Shown here one piece after another: positions 15,101-25,648 of a stretch of 64,000 nt of DNA (position 1 is its first letter; every line of letters starts with the position of its first letter). The position numbers and the translations under genes were made by a program. The notes beneath the pieces are model-generated. The model saw only the letters and a list, made by a program, of their open reading frames with translations. It made no database searches and was not told the origin of the DNA. The stretch spans positions 5,557,676-5,621,675 of the forward strand of contig CM049311.1 in NCBI GenBank assembly GCA_026874595.1, given 5' to 3'. This stretch comes from Sipunculus nudus (taxonomy: Eukaryota > Annelida > Sipuncula > Golfingiida > Sipunculidae).

Positions 15101-16355
15101 GACTTGACTTACTAAAGATGCATCGGCATTCTTGGGACCAATTATCAAGAGCTGCTTGTATACTCCTCATGCACACGCTTCACTGTTACGTCACATTACT
15201 TTATATCCATATCCAAGAAGGATCAACTATGGCCACAATTTTGGGATGCCATGAACCCCTGATATATATATGACTCATTATGAGACATGTCGACCAGGTG
15301 GGAAAGTAAATAATATTTATATTGCAAGTAGGTGAGGTACCAAGAGTTATGCTTTCCCCTTTTAATGCCATTGGTGCAAATTTTGTTTGGCAGGTTTTTT
15401 CTAATGTAGAGATAATCGCTAAAAATCAGTAGGACAGGGGGTGTGGAACGGACTATAGGGCTCTCTCATGGTCGAGTCTACCGGCACGCCCGTTGTTCGG
15501 ATAAGAAGTACAATCCACACGACAGCCTCTCATATTATAATATAAAACCTAACCACTGCTAACAATATGGCTGGTAACAGACACCTCAGCACAACAGAAC
15601 TATTTAAAAGTTGTAGATGCTGGGTTATTTACATAAACTTAATACTTACATAAAGTTACAAGTTAGACACAATCAGTGCACTGGAAAAGCCTGGGCTGGG
15701 CCTATTACACGAATGTTCCTTGGCCAACTGTCATAGCAAGTTTCTTTGTGGTATGTTTATTTCTGTTAATGAGTTTTGTTTTGTATCAATTTCCCAAAAA
15801 TTATAATTCCTCTGATACTTGAAGTAATTATATCATGAAAAGGTGCCACTATAAAATGCAGGCTTTTTCAGGAAACAATTTATTATGCGACACCCGTTGT
15901 GCATAAGGTACCGGCGGTAGGCTGAAGCCCGGTTTCTATAGTTCTGCCCATGAAAAATTAAAATATATTTAGTTTAGGATATAAGGGTACACACGGCTGA
16001 TGTGCAGATAAGAAAGCTAATCCGCACAACGGTCGTGCGGATAGACACTACCCTCTCTCACAGTGGAAAGCAATGAAGCTATGGATAAAAGGCTCTTTAA
16101 AAAGCCAAGGGACACAGGATGATGAAACAGAGAATATAAAATCAGGAGGTAATGGAGCAAGGTGTAGAACAAACGAGACCGAACTGAAAGCTGTAAACAA
16201 GACGAAAATGTGCAAATTAATACCTCCTCCACTTGGCTTACCATGGTGTGAATGTTATCGGCAGAGTCAATCACTAATTGTTCCACAACGTCTGTTTTGT
16301 GAACTTGCAAACTTCCGCCTGCATTCAGACTACAAACTTGAGACGCCATTTTCAA
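1..16355 (-). CDS. FAM228: FAM228-family gene (3' end outside window)
   Basis: Role unknown; vertebrates have two paralogues, FAM228A and FAM228B, and invertebrates appear to have one such protein. The coding path on the minus strand is 16355-16242, 11965-11816, 6520-6443, 4757-4560, 3468-3388, 2751-2519 and 176-1. All joins are in phase with GT/AG borders, giving at least 343 residues. The family core is in the 4.6 kb exon (residues about 115-180: DIEAFLEHKE, then RKKEILHKRW, then ending EHVNKK), which continues across the splice as NKKG and then FSPEEYYP. The motif TWLEMPMGDIES followed by a run of arginines matches the C-terminal half of FAM228B as I remember it. The protein is charged, with no signal peptide or membrane segment. 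An alternative first exon lies at 7633. The stop codon and 3' UTR are off the left edge. Family assignment is confident; choosing between FAM228A and FAM228B is not meaningful here. Confidence 0.85.
177..2518. other. FAM228 intron, nothing recognised
   Basis: AT-rich intron sequence. Small open frames at 1675-2111 overlap one another and resemble no protein I know. No repeat array is visible. Confidence 0.6.
2519..2751 (-). CDS. FAM228: FAM228 coding exon (77 codons plus 2 nt)
   Basis: Acceptor ttttacag, donor CAG|GTAATA, leaving phase 2. It contains FRCLTGSKLTDSDVEQIRL and CSTWLEMPMGDIESPVRF. The Trp-Leu-x-Met/Leu-Pro...Ile-Glu-Ser pattern is shared with FAM228B near the vertebrate C-terminus. 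Confidence 0.8.
3388..3468 (-). CDS. FAM228: FAM228 coding exon (27 codons)
   Basis: Acceptor ttttgtag, donor AAA|GTAAGT, phase 0. GHVFLDTFSPEEYYPLSL continues the NKK of the preceding exon and corresponds to the NKKG...YDPKEYDP region of vertebrate FAM228. Confidence 0.8.
4560..4757 (-). CDS. FAM228: FAM228 core exon
   Basis: Sixty-six codons with a ctttttag acceptor and AAG|GTAATT donor. This is the most diagnostic exon: DIEAFLEHKE, LRKKEILHKRW and the closing EHVNKK match the conserved block of FAM228 proteins. It is rich in Lys, Arg and Glu and probably a long helix. Confidence 0.85.
5248..5974. mobile_element. Pogo/Tigger-like DNA transposon remnant or MITE
   Basis: About 727 bp flanked by TA dinucleotides. 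The left end begins CAGTGAACTCCCAC and the right end, read inward, CAGTAAAACCCCAC; both continue into ACCA/GACCAC-rich subterminal repeats (ccaccctgctaacacaacca-like). TA target duplication plus CAGT ends fits pogo/Tigger-type elements in the Tc1/mariner superfamily. No transposase frame survives. It lies in the FAM228 intron between the 6.4 kb and 4.7 kb exons. A related short copy is at 56815-56976. Confidence 0.6.
6443..6520 (-). CDS. FAM228: FAM228 coding exon (26 codons)
   Basis: Acceptor attacag, donor AAG|GTAACG, phase 0 on both sides. It encodes DKADTDAKNT...DTEDTFVK, a short charged helix-like stretch leading straight into the core. It is common to both isoforms. Confidence 0.75.
6521..7504. 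other. FAM228 intron, nothing recognised
   Basis: AT-rich intron with short homopolymers and no recognisable element or exon. Confidence 0.5.
7505..7633 (-). CDS. FAM228: FAM228 alternative first coding exon, proximal
   Basis: ATG at 7633 in good context (CAATATGGCC) opens 43 codons: MANSRRRVSF, a Ser/Pro-rich middle, then ending LKHIAGFL|GTGAGT, phase 0. It splices in phase to the exon beginning at 6520. No convincing acceptor lies just upstream: the only nearby AG follows a purine-rich stretch, so this reads as a first exon driven by its own promoter. It would replace the 88 residues of distal exons 1 and 2. It could instead be an internal exon with a poor acceptor. Confidence 0.6.
8545..8745 (-). 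repeat. SINE copy B (diverged)
   Basis: Colinear with 16985-17160: both contain ac/at-tattaagcctt, gtatgcat...ttaggaataat, cttaacctgt and aatctctgag in the same order and spacing. The tRNA-like head is not clear in this copy. The orientation follows copy A. Confidence 0.5.
10057..10282. repeat. Direct repeat, copy 1 of 2
   Basis: About 225 bp, closely similar to 10605-10826 (shared blocks include gtaaatattcctcagg, gaaaccttgacctggcataa and ttattctttgtggatct). The offset is 548 bp. It has no open frame and no clear inverted ends. It is either a local tandem duplication or two insertions of one family. Confidence 0.75.
10605..10826. repeat. Direct repeat, copy 2 of 2
   Basis: Partner of the 10057 copy, same orientation, with scattered substitutions and short indels. 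Divergence is spread evenly, so the duplication is not recent. Confidence 0.75.
11816..11965 (-). CDS. FAM228: FAM228 coding exon 2
   Basis: Fifty codons between a tttcag acceptor and a CAG|GTAAG donor, phase 0 at both ends. It starts YMPREEISSR and ends LSDKTIKTVQ. The stretch SSPRLQGWLSDK resembles the short Pro-Lys-Leu...Trp-Leu segment ahead of the core in vertebrate FAM228B. It is used only by the distal-promoter isoform. Confidence 0.7.
14443..14724. repeat. Cluster of seven GTGGGTTCA motifs with twin hairpins
   Basis: GTGGGTTCA occurs at 14443, 14515, 14611, 14655 and 14716; its complement occurs at 14489 and 14689. The pairs 14489/14515 and 14689/14716 form two near-identical hairpins with the stem TGAACCCACA (10 and 11 bp) and loops of 15 and 14 nt. 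It lies in FAM228 intron 1. No known element was recognised. Confidence 0.7.
16242..16355 (-). CDS. FAM228: FAM228 coding exon 1, distal
   Basis: Begins with Met-Lys-Met-Ala-Ser; the third-residue Met has the better start context (AAAATGGCG). It encodes 38 residues and ends ATG|GTAAGC, phase 0. A second in-phase donor lies 18 bases further on (GAG|GTATTA, exon end 16224) and would add VSQVEE. Both join in phase to the exon ending at 11816. No homology was recognised in these 38 residues, so the call rests on open frame, start context and splice phase. Confidence 0.6.
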
Positions 16356-16473
16356 ATTCTGATGTGTTCTCGACCGTACAACGTCACACTAAACACCTGC
16401 TGTCCGTGAAACCACAATCTCAACTCTCACTTTTCACTTTTACATGGGCAGCGCCATATTGAAACAATAATCG

Positions 16474-16481
16474 TGACGTCA
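16474..16481. promoter_or_regulatory. CRE-like palindrome upstream of FAM228
   Basis: TGACGTCA sits about 120 bp upstream of the distal FAM228 start codon, inside an unusually GC-containing stretch for this window, and is followed by CGTTGCTATG. This is the expected position for a core-promoter CREB/ATF site. The site is seen directly; its use is inference. Confidence 0.35.
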
Positions 16482-16694
16482 CGTTGCTATGTGTATTTAC
16501 GACATATGGCACTTAAATATAGCAATGCACCATGCACATATTCTAATAATCTGTACATGGAATACAAGTCACTCTAAAAGTTTGGTTTTCGAAAAAATTG
16601 CCTTTAATTAATCAATATAACATAAATTGCCATAAACCGGTCGTACTTGGATACGTATAGCTTGTTCTTCCGGGTCAGAGGTCACATATGCTTC

Positions 16695-16775
16695 ATGCTT
16701 AAAAACAAATCTGACAGTTTACAGAGTGTGTTGACAAGCTTTTTACAGAGTTTTGACAAGGAATTCAGAGTATCT
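16695..16775 (+). other. Possible divergent first exon
   Basis: An ATG at 16695 opens 27 codons (MLKNKSDSLQ...DKEFRVS) ending TCT|GTAAGT, a strong donor in phase 0. It lies 340 bp upstream of, and divergent from, the distal FAM228 start. No downstream partner exon was identified on the plus strand before PFN4, and an earlier out-of-frame ATG sits just upstream. It may be a first exon of PFN4 or of a noncoding transcript, or chance. Confidence 0.2.
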
Positions 16776-16984
16776 GTAAGTACATATTATCCGATAATAA
16801 CTTAATTCTGCCAACTATTTTATTCTGTACCTGAAATTTTCTCCAATAACAAAAATGTGTAAATAATGAGTACTAATAGTAATAGTACTACAAATTGTAC
16901 AATAAATTACTATCAGTTATTACTATTATTAATATTATTGTCTTTTTCTCTTTAAAAGGTAGGTCCATGGCCTGTGGTTAGCAC

Positions 16985-17226
16985 TGTCTATTGAATGAGG
17001 ATGAAAGTATCAATATGATAAGAATGACATATTATTAAGCCTTTAGGTTTTATATGCATGGGTTAGAAATAATCCAGAAGTCATGACCTGTCGTTAAGAC
17101 ATTGGAGTGAATCTCTGAAGCTCTAACAAAAGTTCACCGTTATGCCATTGAGGCACCAGCAGGGTTAAAAATGGGAGACCTTCACCTCCTAAGTCCAACA
17201 TCTTAACCACTAGGCCACGTCCTACC
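16985..17226 (-). repeat. tRNA-derived SINE copy A
   Basis: Read on the minus strand, it opens with GTGGCCTAGTGGTTAAG (complement of 17202-17218), a close match to a tRNA A box of the Ser type. A decayed B-box-like stretch (TTTTAACCCTGCTGG) follows about 45 bp later, then an unrelated body shared with 8545-8745. Head plus shared body is the structure of a SINE. It is not a functional tRNA because the cloverleaf cannot be completed. Confidence 0.6.
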
Positions 17227-17599
17227 CTAAATAACACTATTAATGTTAAGTGCATTTGTTATTTACTGATTTGTGAATGATTTCTATCCTTGTATGATTT
17301 TCATCATTTGTACAAATATTTCATATTGTAATTAATTGATGTATTTGTTATTCATAAATCACTCATTTTAAAACATTACAAACTGAATTTAAAACTGCAT
17401 GAACTCTTACAAATACATAGTAATTACTGCCATGAGTTATATTACAGCCTGTACTTGATTGCACAACCCCTGTCAGCCTGTCTTTTTCTGCACAAAGGAC
17501 AAAACATAAATGTAGCAATTATATGACAGCAAAAATATATTCTCCCTTGTATTAGTAACATTCCTCAAACAGCCAAAACCACATAATGCTAAGAGTCTC

Positions 17600-17815
17600 T
17601 TAGTGCAATCAAAGCAAGATGCTGCCAACAGTCCCCTCAAACAGCCAAAGTCAGACTGTTAACAGTCCCCTCATACGGCCAAAGCCTGATACTGTCAACA
17701 GTCCCTTCAAACAGCAACTCCAGATACTTTCAACAGTCCCCTTAAACAGCCAAAGTCAGACTATTAACAGTCCCCGTACACAGATAAAGCCAGATACTAT
17801 CAACAGTCCCATTCA
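17600..17815. repeat. Short tandem array, about 34-38 bp units
   Basis: About six imperfect units, each containing aacagtccc followed by c-rich aaacagccaaag or a variant. Spacing varies between 34 and 38 bp. It keeps a plus-strand frame open by chance. Confidence 0.65.
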
Positions 17816-19660
17816 AACATTGTGCAATGTGTACATCTGGGCAGAAATGGCAAATTTTGAACTTTTAAAACTTGAAAACTAGTACCCAGCCTGGATTGAG
17901 TATAGGTACTCATTCTTTTAAAAACATGGCACAGTGGTTTATTTCAAAAGATAAAGAACATGTTGATGGGATTTGTGCTTTTGCTTTCATTAACATGCAC
18001 ATGACTCTTGATGCATGGTGAGATGAAGGTGTTACATTAAGTTATAATCATTTCAGATCATTTTAATGACTCTAGATGTAGATCTTAGCTGATTATAATA
18101 TTAGATGCTTGCATGGGCACATTATGTGGTTTATCCATTTGTCAACATTGGAACTAAAACCAATTTTTATTATTAGTTTGTATATAGACAAGGTGATACA
18201 TGCATCACACAGGTGTTATAACGGGAATTACCTACAGTCCATTAATATGTACACAGAGTTATCCAGAAGGCACAGTGAATGTACATACAATGTAGTTTAA
18301 CAACTTGCTTAAAGCAATATTTCACACAAAATCTTGGATGTATGTGGCCACTGCACCGTCTCTATATATTTTTAAAAAATTTAAAAGAAATGATCATGCA
18401 TATTACATGCACATTTGGCAGAACAATATATGGTAACCATTCCTCTAAAATTGTATCAAGGGGTGTAACAATGCATTGAATAAATGGTGCATTGAATTGC
18501 ATGCCCCCAGTTAAATTGTAATTGATTATTTACCTTTAAATTGATTCATTTTGATTATTATTTTTGCATTTGCCATCCTATAGTCTTCCATGAACTCTCA
18601 AGTTTGATGGAGCAGTTTGTGATGTCGAAACTCTTTGTCGCATAAGTGGTGTAATTCTACTTTAAATATTTACTGGTGGACCACTCAACTTGCATACAAA
18701 CATTTAAGCTCTTACAAGAGGGTTAACTACATTTTCTTTTATTTGCTGAAACTAACTAACTAGGTCTAATATCCATTTTGGTAAAATTGCTTTTAATTTT
18801 TAAAAAGTCTAAAATTGACTATTTAACTTGAGTAAGGATTGAATAAAAAATTGAAGGGAAAGAATCGATAATTAAACTGATTCTAAGGACCCTCACAGTT
18901 CACAGGCCTAGTGTGTTCTTAATTTTGTTTATGTTTATGTACTTATTTTCTGTATACACAGTGAAAGCGAGTACTTGTAATATGTATACACCTCGCAATT
19001 TCTGGCAATGCAGTTGGGTTTTATGCATGGGTTAGATTCATATTGATATAAATGTTACATTCATTAGTTACAGCAAAGGTCTTGCAGAAATATTTTTTTT
19101 GTAAAATTATGTATGAAAGCATTTAATTATATATTGCAAATTGGGCATGCATCATTTTTGTAGCATACCAAAAGTGTATTTACTAATATCAATACCAGAT
19201 GTCACTACCATCTAGCCTCAGCTTGCCTGGTGTCCTATTTGGCCAACAGGTGGCAGCTCATACTTATCCATTCATATACAGATATTGAAAAAAAAAATAA
19301 TGAAGATTCTACAGATTATATGTTAATGTAATAATAACTATATAAATATATTTTTTTTATCTATGTATGGGTCTTATTAACAAAAGAGATATGTAAATTT
19401 ATTCTTCCTCTGATTTATTCCTCTGGTCATATATAAATGTTGATTTTGAAAGTAATTTAATGTTGTTTTCTAGGTAACTACCCCTAGTAAATAAAATCCT
19501 TTAATCAGCATTTTTAACAAATGCCAGCCTGTGTGCCCGAGGCTTGCTATAATGTCAACAGGAGGCAGCTCTGGTCTCATACAGGCAAGGGCAGGACTGC
19601 TCGATATAGCTAATACCAAAACTCTCTATGACAGCTAGCTAGAATAAAACGCTAGCCTGT
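17816..19660. other. Intergenic, nothing recognised
   Basis: AT-rich sequence between the FAM228 distal exon and the 19.7 kb inverted-repeat element. No exon with splice sites, RNA gene or array was supported. Confidence 0.45.
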
Positions 19661-20265
19661 ATCTCACTGGGCTGCGACAGCTTTGCATCAAATTGCGAAT
19701 TCCTTCGCGAGAGTCTCAAAAGTGTCTCAAAACATTTGTGGTGTTCTCAGTTTCCTCACCTGATTCGCAAAGTGTCGCTTACTTGTCGCACAAATTTTGA
19801 ACATGTTAAAAAAAATTCGCAAAGGAAAATTTCATGCAAAATAGTCGCAGAATCATTGCTTGTGTCTCAAATCCATCTCAACCATGTCTTGAACTATTCT
19901 CAAGTCGGTTTCTCCGAGTCAGGAATTGTGATAACTGCAAGACAACTTTGACAGGGGTTTGCGACCTATATGCAACTACATTGTGAATATTTGGAGATAA
20001 AAATGAGAATCTGACATTCTGGTTTTGAATTGTCATGCGAATGTTTCACAAATGTCGTGCAAATGTCTTGTGATCATCGCACAAGATTCACACAATGGGT
20101 ATACTAACTCCAGCCGAATTTGGGGCCAAACACTCGTACAATGTTTGCAAACATGTCGTAAATACCATTCAGTGTGATTGCAAGTGAAAATTTTCACTAA
20201 TTTGCGTATTTTATCGCAATTGTCATGTCTTCAACTAGTCGCAAACTGTCGCAGCCCAGTGAGAT
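19661..20265. mobile_element. 605 bp element with 20 bp terminal inverted repeats
   Basis: The left end ATCTCACTGGGCTGCGACAG is exactly repeated inverted at the right end (complement ends at 20265). The interior is rich in TTCGCAA/TTGCGA words on both strands, unlike its AT-rich surroundings, and carries no transposase frame. No clean target duplication is visible; the flanks share only gcta. Best described as a non-autonomous DNA transposon (MITE). Confidence 0.7.
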
Positions 20266-21920
20266 GCTACCGTTCTCAAGTTCCAACTGTTAAACTGTAT
20301 ATGTAGACTGATGATACATGTTTATCCTAAAACACATGTGAATAGAGTTATAGTGTATTGGCTTCCATTCCAAATGCATGCTTTCTTGGGCATTGTTTTT
20401 TCTCTTTTTTTCTTCCCCTACTTAGGTGTAGTCAGTGGGCTGAAAATGTCACATAGAATTATTCTTAAAAAAAGGTGAAAAAGCTTGCATAAAGTTGACT
20501 TGGTGCAGTATTTTATACAGGTATGCAGGATTGATTGAAATGATTTTCCCCTTAATTTTACTAGTATGTAAACAAGTGATTTGTTTAGGGCTGTATTGTT
20601 TACAATATTCATTGTCATATGAATACAATCCACTAGAGGCCTTTAACAGTTTTTCTACTTAGTATAGTGCAGGACCATCCTATGTTAGCACCCAGCCATG
20701 GTATGATAGTTTTCCCATTAGGATATTAACCTGATTTCATATGTACCATGCAAGAAATATGTATGTATTCCATATATTTCATATGTTTAGTTTCCACCTA
20801 ATATAGTTAGAAATTTTAAAAATGCTGCACCTGTAACCTTTCAACTGGGCCTGTGACTTCTAAAAGTTGCAGGCCTAGCTGACCTGTAGGCTGTAGTACC
20901 CAAATTGTAAGTTGCAAACACTAGCTTTAATTTAAAATGAAATTTCAATTTTGTTTAAGTATATTTACTGGCAATTTCATTTAAAATTTCTTTGATGTAT
21001 TGTCTTGCAGTTTCACTCATAGTGGCTGTCTCTCACTGGATGCTCAAATAATGCACATTTTTATATTTAATTATTTTTAAATCAAAGAAATTTACAGCAA
21101 TACATGTGCTATCAAAAAGAACACCATACTTAATGTGACTTCAAAAGAACTTTTTGACTTTCCCTAAATGGAGTAGTTTTTGCCAGGGATGCAAACTTAA
21201 GATAATATCATACATATTAGAAGTAGTTGTTTTATGAATATGCATCATTCAGTGGTTACAGTTTTACAGCCAGTTACAGATACTTCACTTGTATGACATA
21301 AATTATTCTCGATATTGCAGTTTGAACAAAATGAATAAAAATAATAATGATATATATAAGACAGAATGTTCACTGATCCTACTCTTCTTTTTTTCCCTTT
21401 TTTTATCTCCATCCAATTTTCCCTACATTTCCTATTTTACTGGAATACTTTCATTTTACTTTGTAATGTGCCATTTAAAATGCTGTGAATTGCTTTGAAA
21501 GTGTGTTAATTACCATAAACAAAATGTTACAGTGCAGTTTGGAGCACCAATTGATTTGCACATCCTAGAAAGGAGCAAAAAGAGCTGCTCTTTCTTACTT
21601 TTTATCTTGTCTAAGTGCATTTAAAAACAAGTAATTGTGTTCACAATAATATCATATTTAGGATTTCATATTGAACATTTGTCAGTAATTAGCATGAATT
21701 ATATTCTTTTCATGTGTGGTTTCACTCCTACTTTTTCCTTCTAATTTTTTACACTGCTGTTTTCTTCTAGATGTGCTGGTAATTTGATTGTTTTAAATTG
21801 ACTTAAAATACTAAAACTGTAATTTCAATATAAAATTGGACACAGGGTTCCAATCTAATAAATCACTATATAGCCTTGGCCCCGGGTTACAACCGACGGC
21901 TGACTACATACCATAGGCCA
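20266..21920. other. Intergenic, nothing recognised
   Basis: AT-rich spacer between the inverted-repeat element and the 48 bp minisatellite. No supported feature. Confidence 0.45.
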
Positions 21921-21930
21921 GAGCTCAAAT

Positions 21931-23318
21931 CAGAAGGTCTGCTACAAAGTGTTGCAAAGTTTAGGCTAGGGCCCAAACCAGAAGGTCTGTGACAAAGTGT
22001 TACAAAGCTTAGGCAAGGGCCCAAACCAGAAGGTCTGCAACAAAGTGTTACAAAGCTTAGGCTAGGGCCCAAACCAGAAGGTCTACGACAAAGTGTTACA
22101 AAGCTTAGGCTAGGGCCCAAACCAGAAGGTCTGCAACAAAGTGTTACAAAGTTTAGGCAAGGGCCCAAACCAGAAGGTCTGCGACAAAGTGTTACAAAGC
22201 TTAGGCTAGGGCCCAAACCAGAAGGTCTGCGACAAAGTGTTACAAAGCTTAGGCTAGGGCCCAAACCAGAAGGTCTGCGACAGTGTTGCAAAGTTTAGGC
22301 TAGGGCCCAAACCAGAAGGTCTGCAACAAAGTGTTACAAAGTTTAGGCTAGGGCCCAAACCAGAAGGTCTACGACAAAGTGTTACAAAGCTTAGGCTAGG
22401 GCCCAAACCAGAAGGTCTGCGACAAAGTGTTGCAAAGTTTAGGCTAGGGCCCAAACCAGAAGGTCTGCAACAAAGTGTTACAAAGTTTAAGCTAGGGCCC
22501 AAACCAGAAGGTCTGCGACAGTGTTGCAAAGTTTAGGCTAGGGCCCAAATAAGAAGGTCTGCGACAAAGTGTTGCAAAGTTTAGGCTAGGGCCCAAACCA
22601 GAAGGTCTGCGACAGTGTTGCAAAGTTTAGGCTAGGGCCCAAACCAGAAGGTCTGCAACAAAGTGTTACAAAGTTTAGGCTAGGGCCCAAACAAGAAGGT
22701 CTACGACAAAGTGTTACAAAGTTTAGGCTAGGGCCCAAACCAGAAGGTCTGCAACAAAGTGTTACAAAGTTTAGGCTAGGGCCCAAACCAGTAGGTCTGC
22801 GACAAAGTGTTACAAAGCTTAGGCTAGGGCCCAAACCAGAAGGTCTGCGACAAAGTGTTACAAAGCTTAGGCTAGGGCCCAAACCAGAAGGTCTGCAACA
22901 AAGTGTTACAAAGTTTAGGCAAGGGCCCAAACCAGAAGGTCTGCGACAAAGTGTTACAAAGCTTAGGCTAGGGCCCAAACCAGAAGGTCTGCGACAAAGT
23001 GTTACAAAGCTTAGGCTAGGGCCCAAACAAGAAGGTCTACGACATAGTGTTACAAAGCTTAGGCTAGGGCCCAAACCAGAAGGTCTGCAACAAAGTGTTA
23101 CAAAGTTTAGGCAAGGGCCCAAACCAGAAGGTCTGCGACAAAGTGTTACAAAGCTTAGGCTAGGGCCCAAACCAGAAGGTCTGCGACAAAGTGTTACAAA
23201 GCTTAGGCTAGGGCCCAAACCAGAAGGTCTGCGACAAAGTGTTACAAAGCTTAAGGCTAGGACCCAAACCAGAAGGTCTGCAACAAAGTGTTACAAAGCT
23301 TAGGCTAGCCCCAAGTCC
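21931..23318. repeat. 48 bp minisatellite, about 29 units
   Basis: Each unit contains ggctagggcccaaaccagaa followed by ggtctgcgac and aaagtgttacaaag. The period is 48 bp in most units, with 46 bp units at 22272, 22510 and 22604 and a 49 bp unit near 23226. Because 48 is a multiple of three, long minus-strand frames with a 16-residue repeat remain open, but the 46 bp units break them. Unit variants recur in order, giving a 192 bp higher-order repeat (for example 22080-22271 against 23034-23225). Confidence 0.95.
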
Positions 23319-25640
23319 ACTTAATACTTTTTTCTCCTTTCGTTTGAATATCAGTCTGAAGATCAACAAATTTCTTGGTTTCATGGACATTTACTTTAAG
23401 TTCCATTATAATACTTTAACTTAGGGATCCATTAATTAGAAGATCCACCATGTTTCAGATCTACAGAAAATATGAAATATAATACAACTTTCACTCCAAT
23501 ATTATTAGCAAAGCTGACTTTCAGGAATGCTTAGCTATGGCAATGGGTTCTGTCATTTTAACCATTAATCTTATTTAGACTAAAATGATTTTCCAATTTC
23601 TTGTTAATTTGATATTTCTATTGTTTTGGTTTCTCAGTATAAAAATATGGTAAAAAAAGTAAGAAAAACCCTTAGCCTCAAAAACTTATGTAAATATCTT
23701 AGATTTATAATCAAACTGCTACCCGGATTACTTTGTTGCACATCTGATTTATAGCATAGAAATTATTATTTTCTGTGTATGTAGTTTTTATATCCTGTGC
23801 ACTTTATGTTACAAGTATGTTAGAGCATTTAACCAGAAAACATATTTTTCCTCCTGGGAAAAAGCAATTATTTCACTTGAAAAATACTTTTATACCCATC
23901 ATTAATCTATATGTAATTTAAGAATAAATTTTCTCACCTGAAGCAGCTGGATACTAAACAAAAGGTTTATGACGTGTTAATTAATCAGACGTTCAGTGGT
24001 TGTTATGCATGATTTCAGCAGATTTAGCCCTCTACATATCCTTGTATTACTGTGCATTGTAGTGTATGATAAGACACCTAGTGCAGTTCGGCACATAGAT
24101 TCTCCAAACATAATAGACCTATCAGAGACAGTCTTATATACAAAGATCTACTGTATGTGTTGATATATCTTGAACCACAATATTAATACAAGCATAAATC
24201 ATTGACAGTAGAAGTGTATGCATGTTTAATCTAGCAGGGTCTTCATATGAACAGTGTACCATACTGCAGTGGTCAAACATATATCAGGCTGTCGTAACTA
24301 TGGACAAAGGCAAATGTCAACAGCTACTGGCTATCTCTGTCCCGGAGACCCTAGTTCGTGAATCTAAGTGGCTTTGCTGCCATGTACTATGATATAGTTT
24401 GTATGTCATTATGATAGTATTTAGCCCTGCAGACTGTATGAATTATACACATCAGTAGATCGCAGATAAATTATATATACTCCTGGCATAAGGTACTAAT
24501 CAGATAAATAGTAGTGCAGTGTTCAGGGTGGGTACATACAATATTGCCAGCGCTGGGCGTGTGCCCCTGACGCTTGTTTGACTGGTATTGACAACACTGC
24601 TAGTTGCTGAAAGCTCTAGTGAGTATCCATCAATACACAGCAATGTACACAGCTTATGACAGACCATGAACTGCAACTTAACCCCTAGTCTTGACACAAA
24701 CCAAAGGATTACTTGATGAGTGGATTATAACATTTACAGGTGTGCTGGTTTGCTACAAAAAATACTATGTTTTACGGCTGTCAGCATTGACTCCTTACTG
24801 CGTAAACTGTGGTGTTGAGAAGTTGATGTTAAAACTGGCATGTCTCAAGGATATACTCATGAACTGCTGATTGAATGGACTTCGGCATTTACTGATTTGT
24901 GGATTATAAGCTATAACTCCAAACAGGTGTTTGTTGAGGCTGTGTACAAGTATACAAAGACTGCTGACTAAACAGATTACTTCAATGAAGGATTTGGTGT
25001 TTGATTATCAGAACCAGTATTTCTTGAGGCTGACAGTACATGGAGAATGAATTATTGAATTAAAACAAGAATATCTGGCTATTTCTGATTGTGTGTCCGA
25101 TAACACAAAATTTAGCTTTGATGGTTTACTAGTCCATAGGGTATAACTTTCCCTAAATCTATATGCAGGGCTTCTCTGACTAAAACTATTATAATATTAG
25201 ATTTAGGATTTGTTTATCCGCTCAAGTGACATCACTTTCTTATAAAACCCAGTGATCATTTTTTTAAACCTTATCACTTAAAAAATGATGATGATACAGA
25301 TAAAACTAGCGATACTTTAAAATGAGTATAAATTCCAGAAAAACTAAGTGCTAATTGGATTTAATGCTACCTTAATAAGATAGGTATCACACAAGCAAAT
25401 AGTACAACTATAAACTTGGTTCTGTTGACCAAAGCAAGTGAACTGTATACTTGAGTTTCAGCAAACAACATTTAGGATATAATGATATAGATATACAGAA
25501 GAAGCACCAGTACATACACTATGGATCATCTGTCATATACCGCGACAATGGACAATGACAAACATTTTTATCTCCAGGTATAGAGTACACTAACACAGTG
25601 CCTGTCACATTGGAAGCGATACATAGATCATAAATTGGGC
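23319..25640. other. Intergenic, nothing recognised
   Basis: Spacer between the minisatellite and the PFN4 promoter region. A 65-codon minus-strand frame at 24500-24697 has no recognisable similarity. Confidence 0.45.
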
Positions 25641-25648
25641 CACTCACC

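Noticed and set aside
16073-16462. 129-codon plus-strand frame
   Set aside because: Antisense shadow of FAM228 exon 1 and its promoter; no family similarity.
17158-17226. Possible tRNA-Ser gene
   Set aside because: The A box fits but the B box and acceptor pairing are decayed; it is the head of a SINE.
21887-23218. Long minus-strand frames with a 16-residue repeat
   Set aside because: They exist because the minisatellite period is 48 bp; 46 bp units shift the frame, and there is no splice or promoter support.
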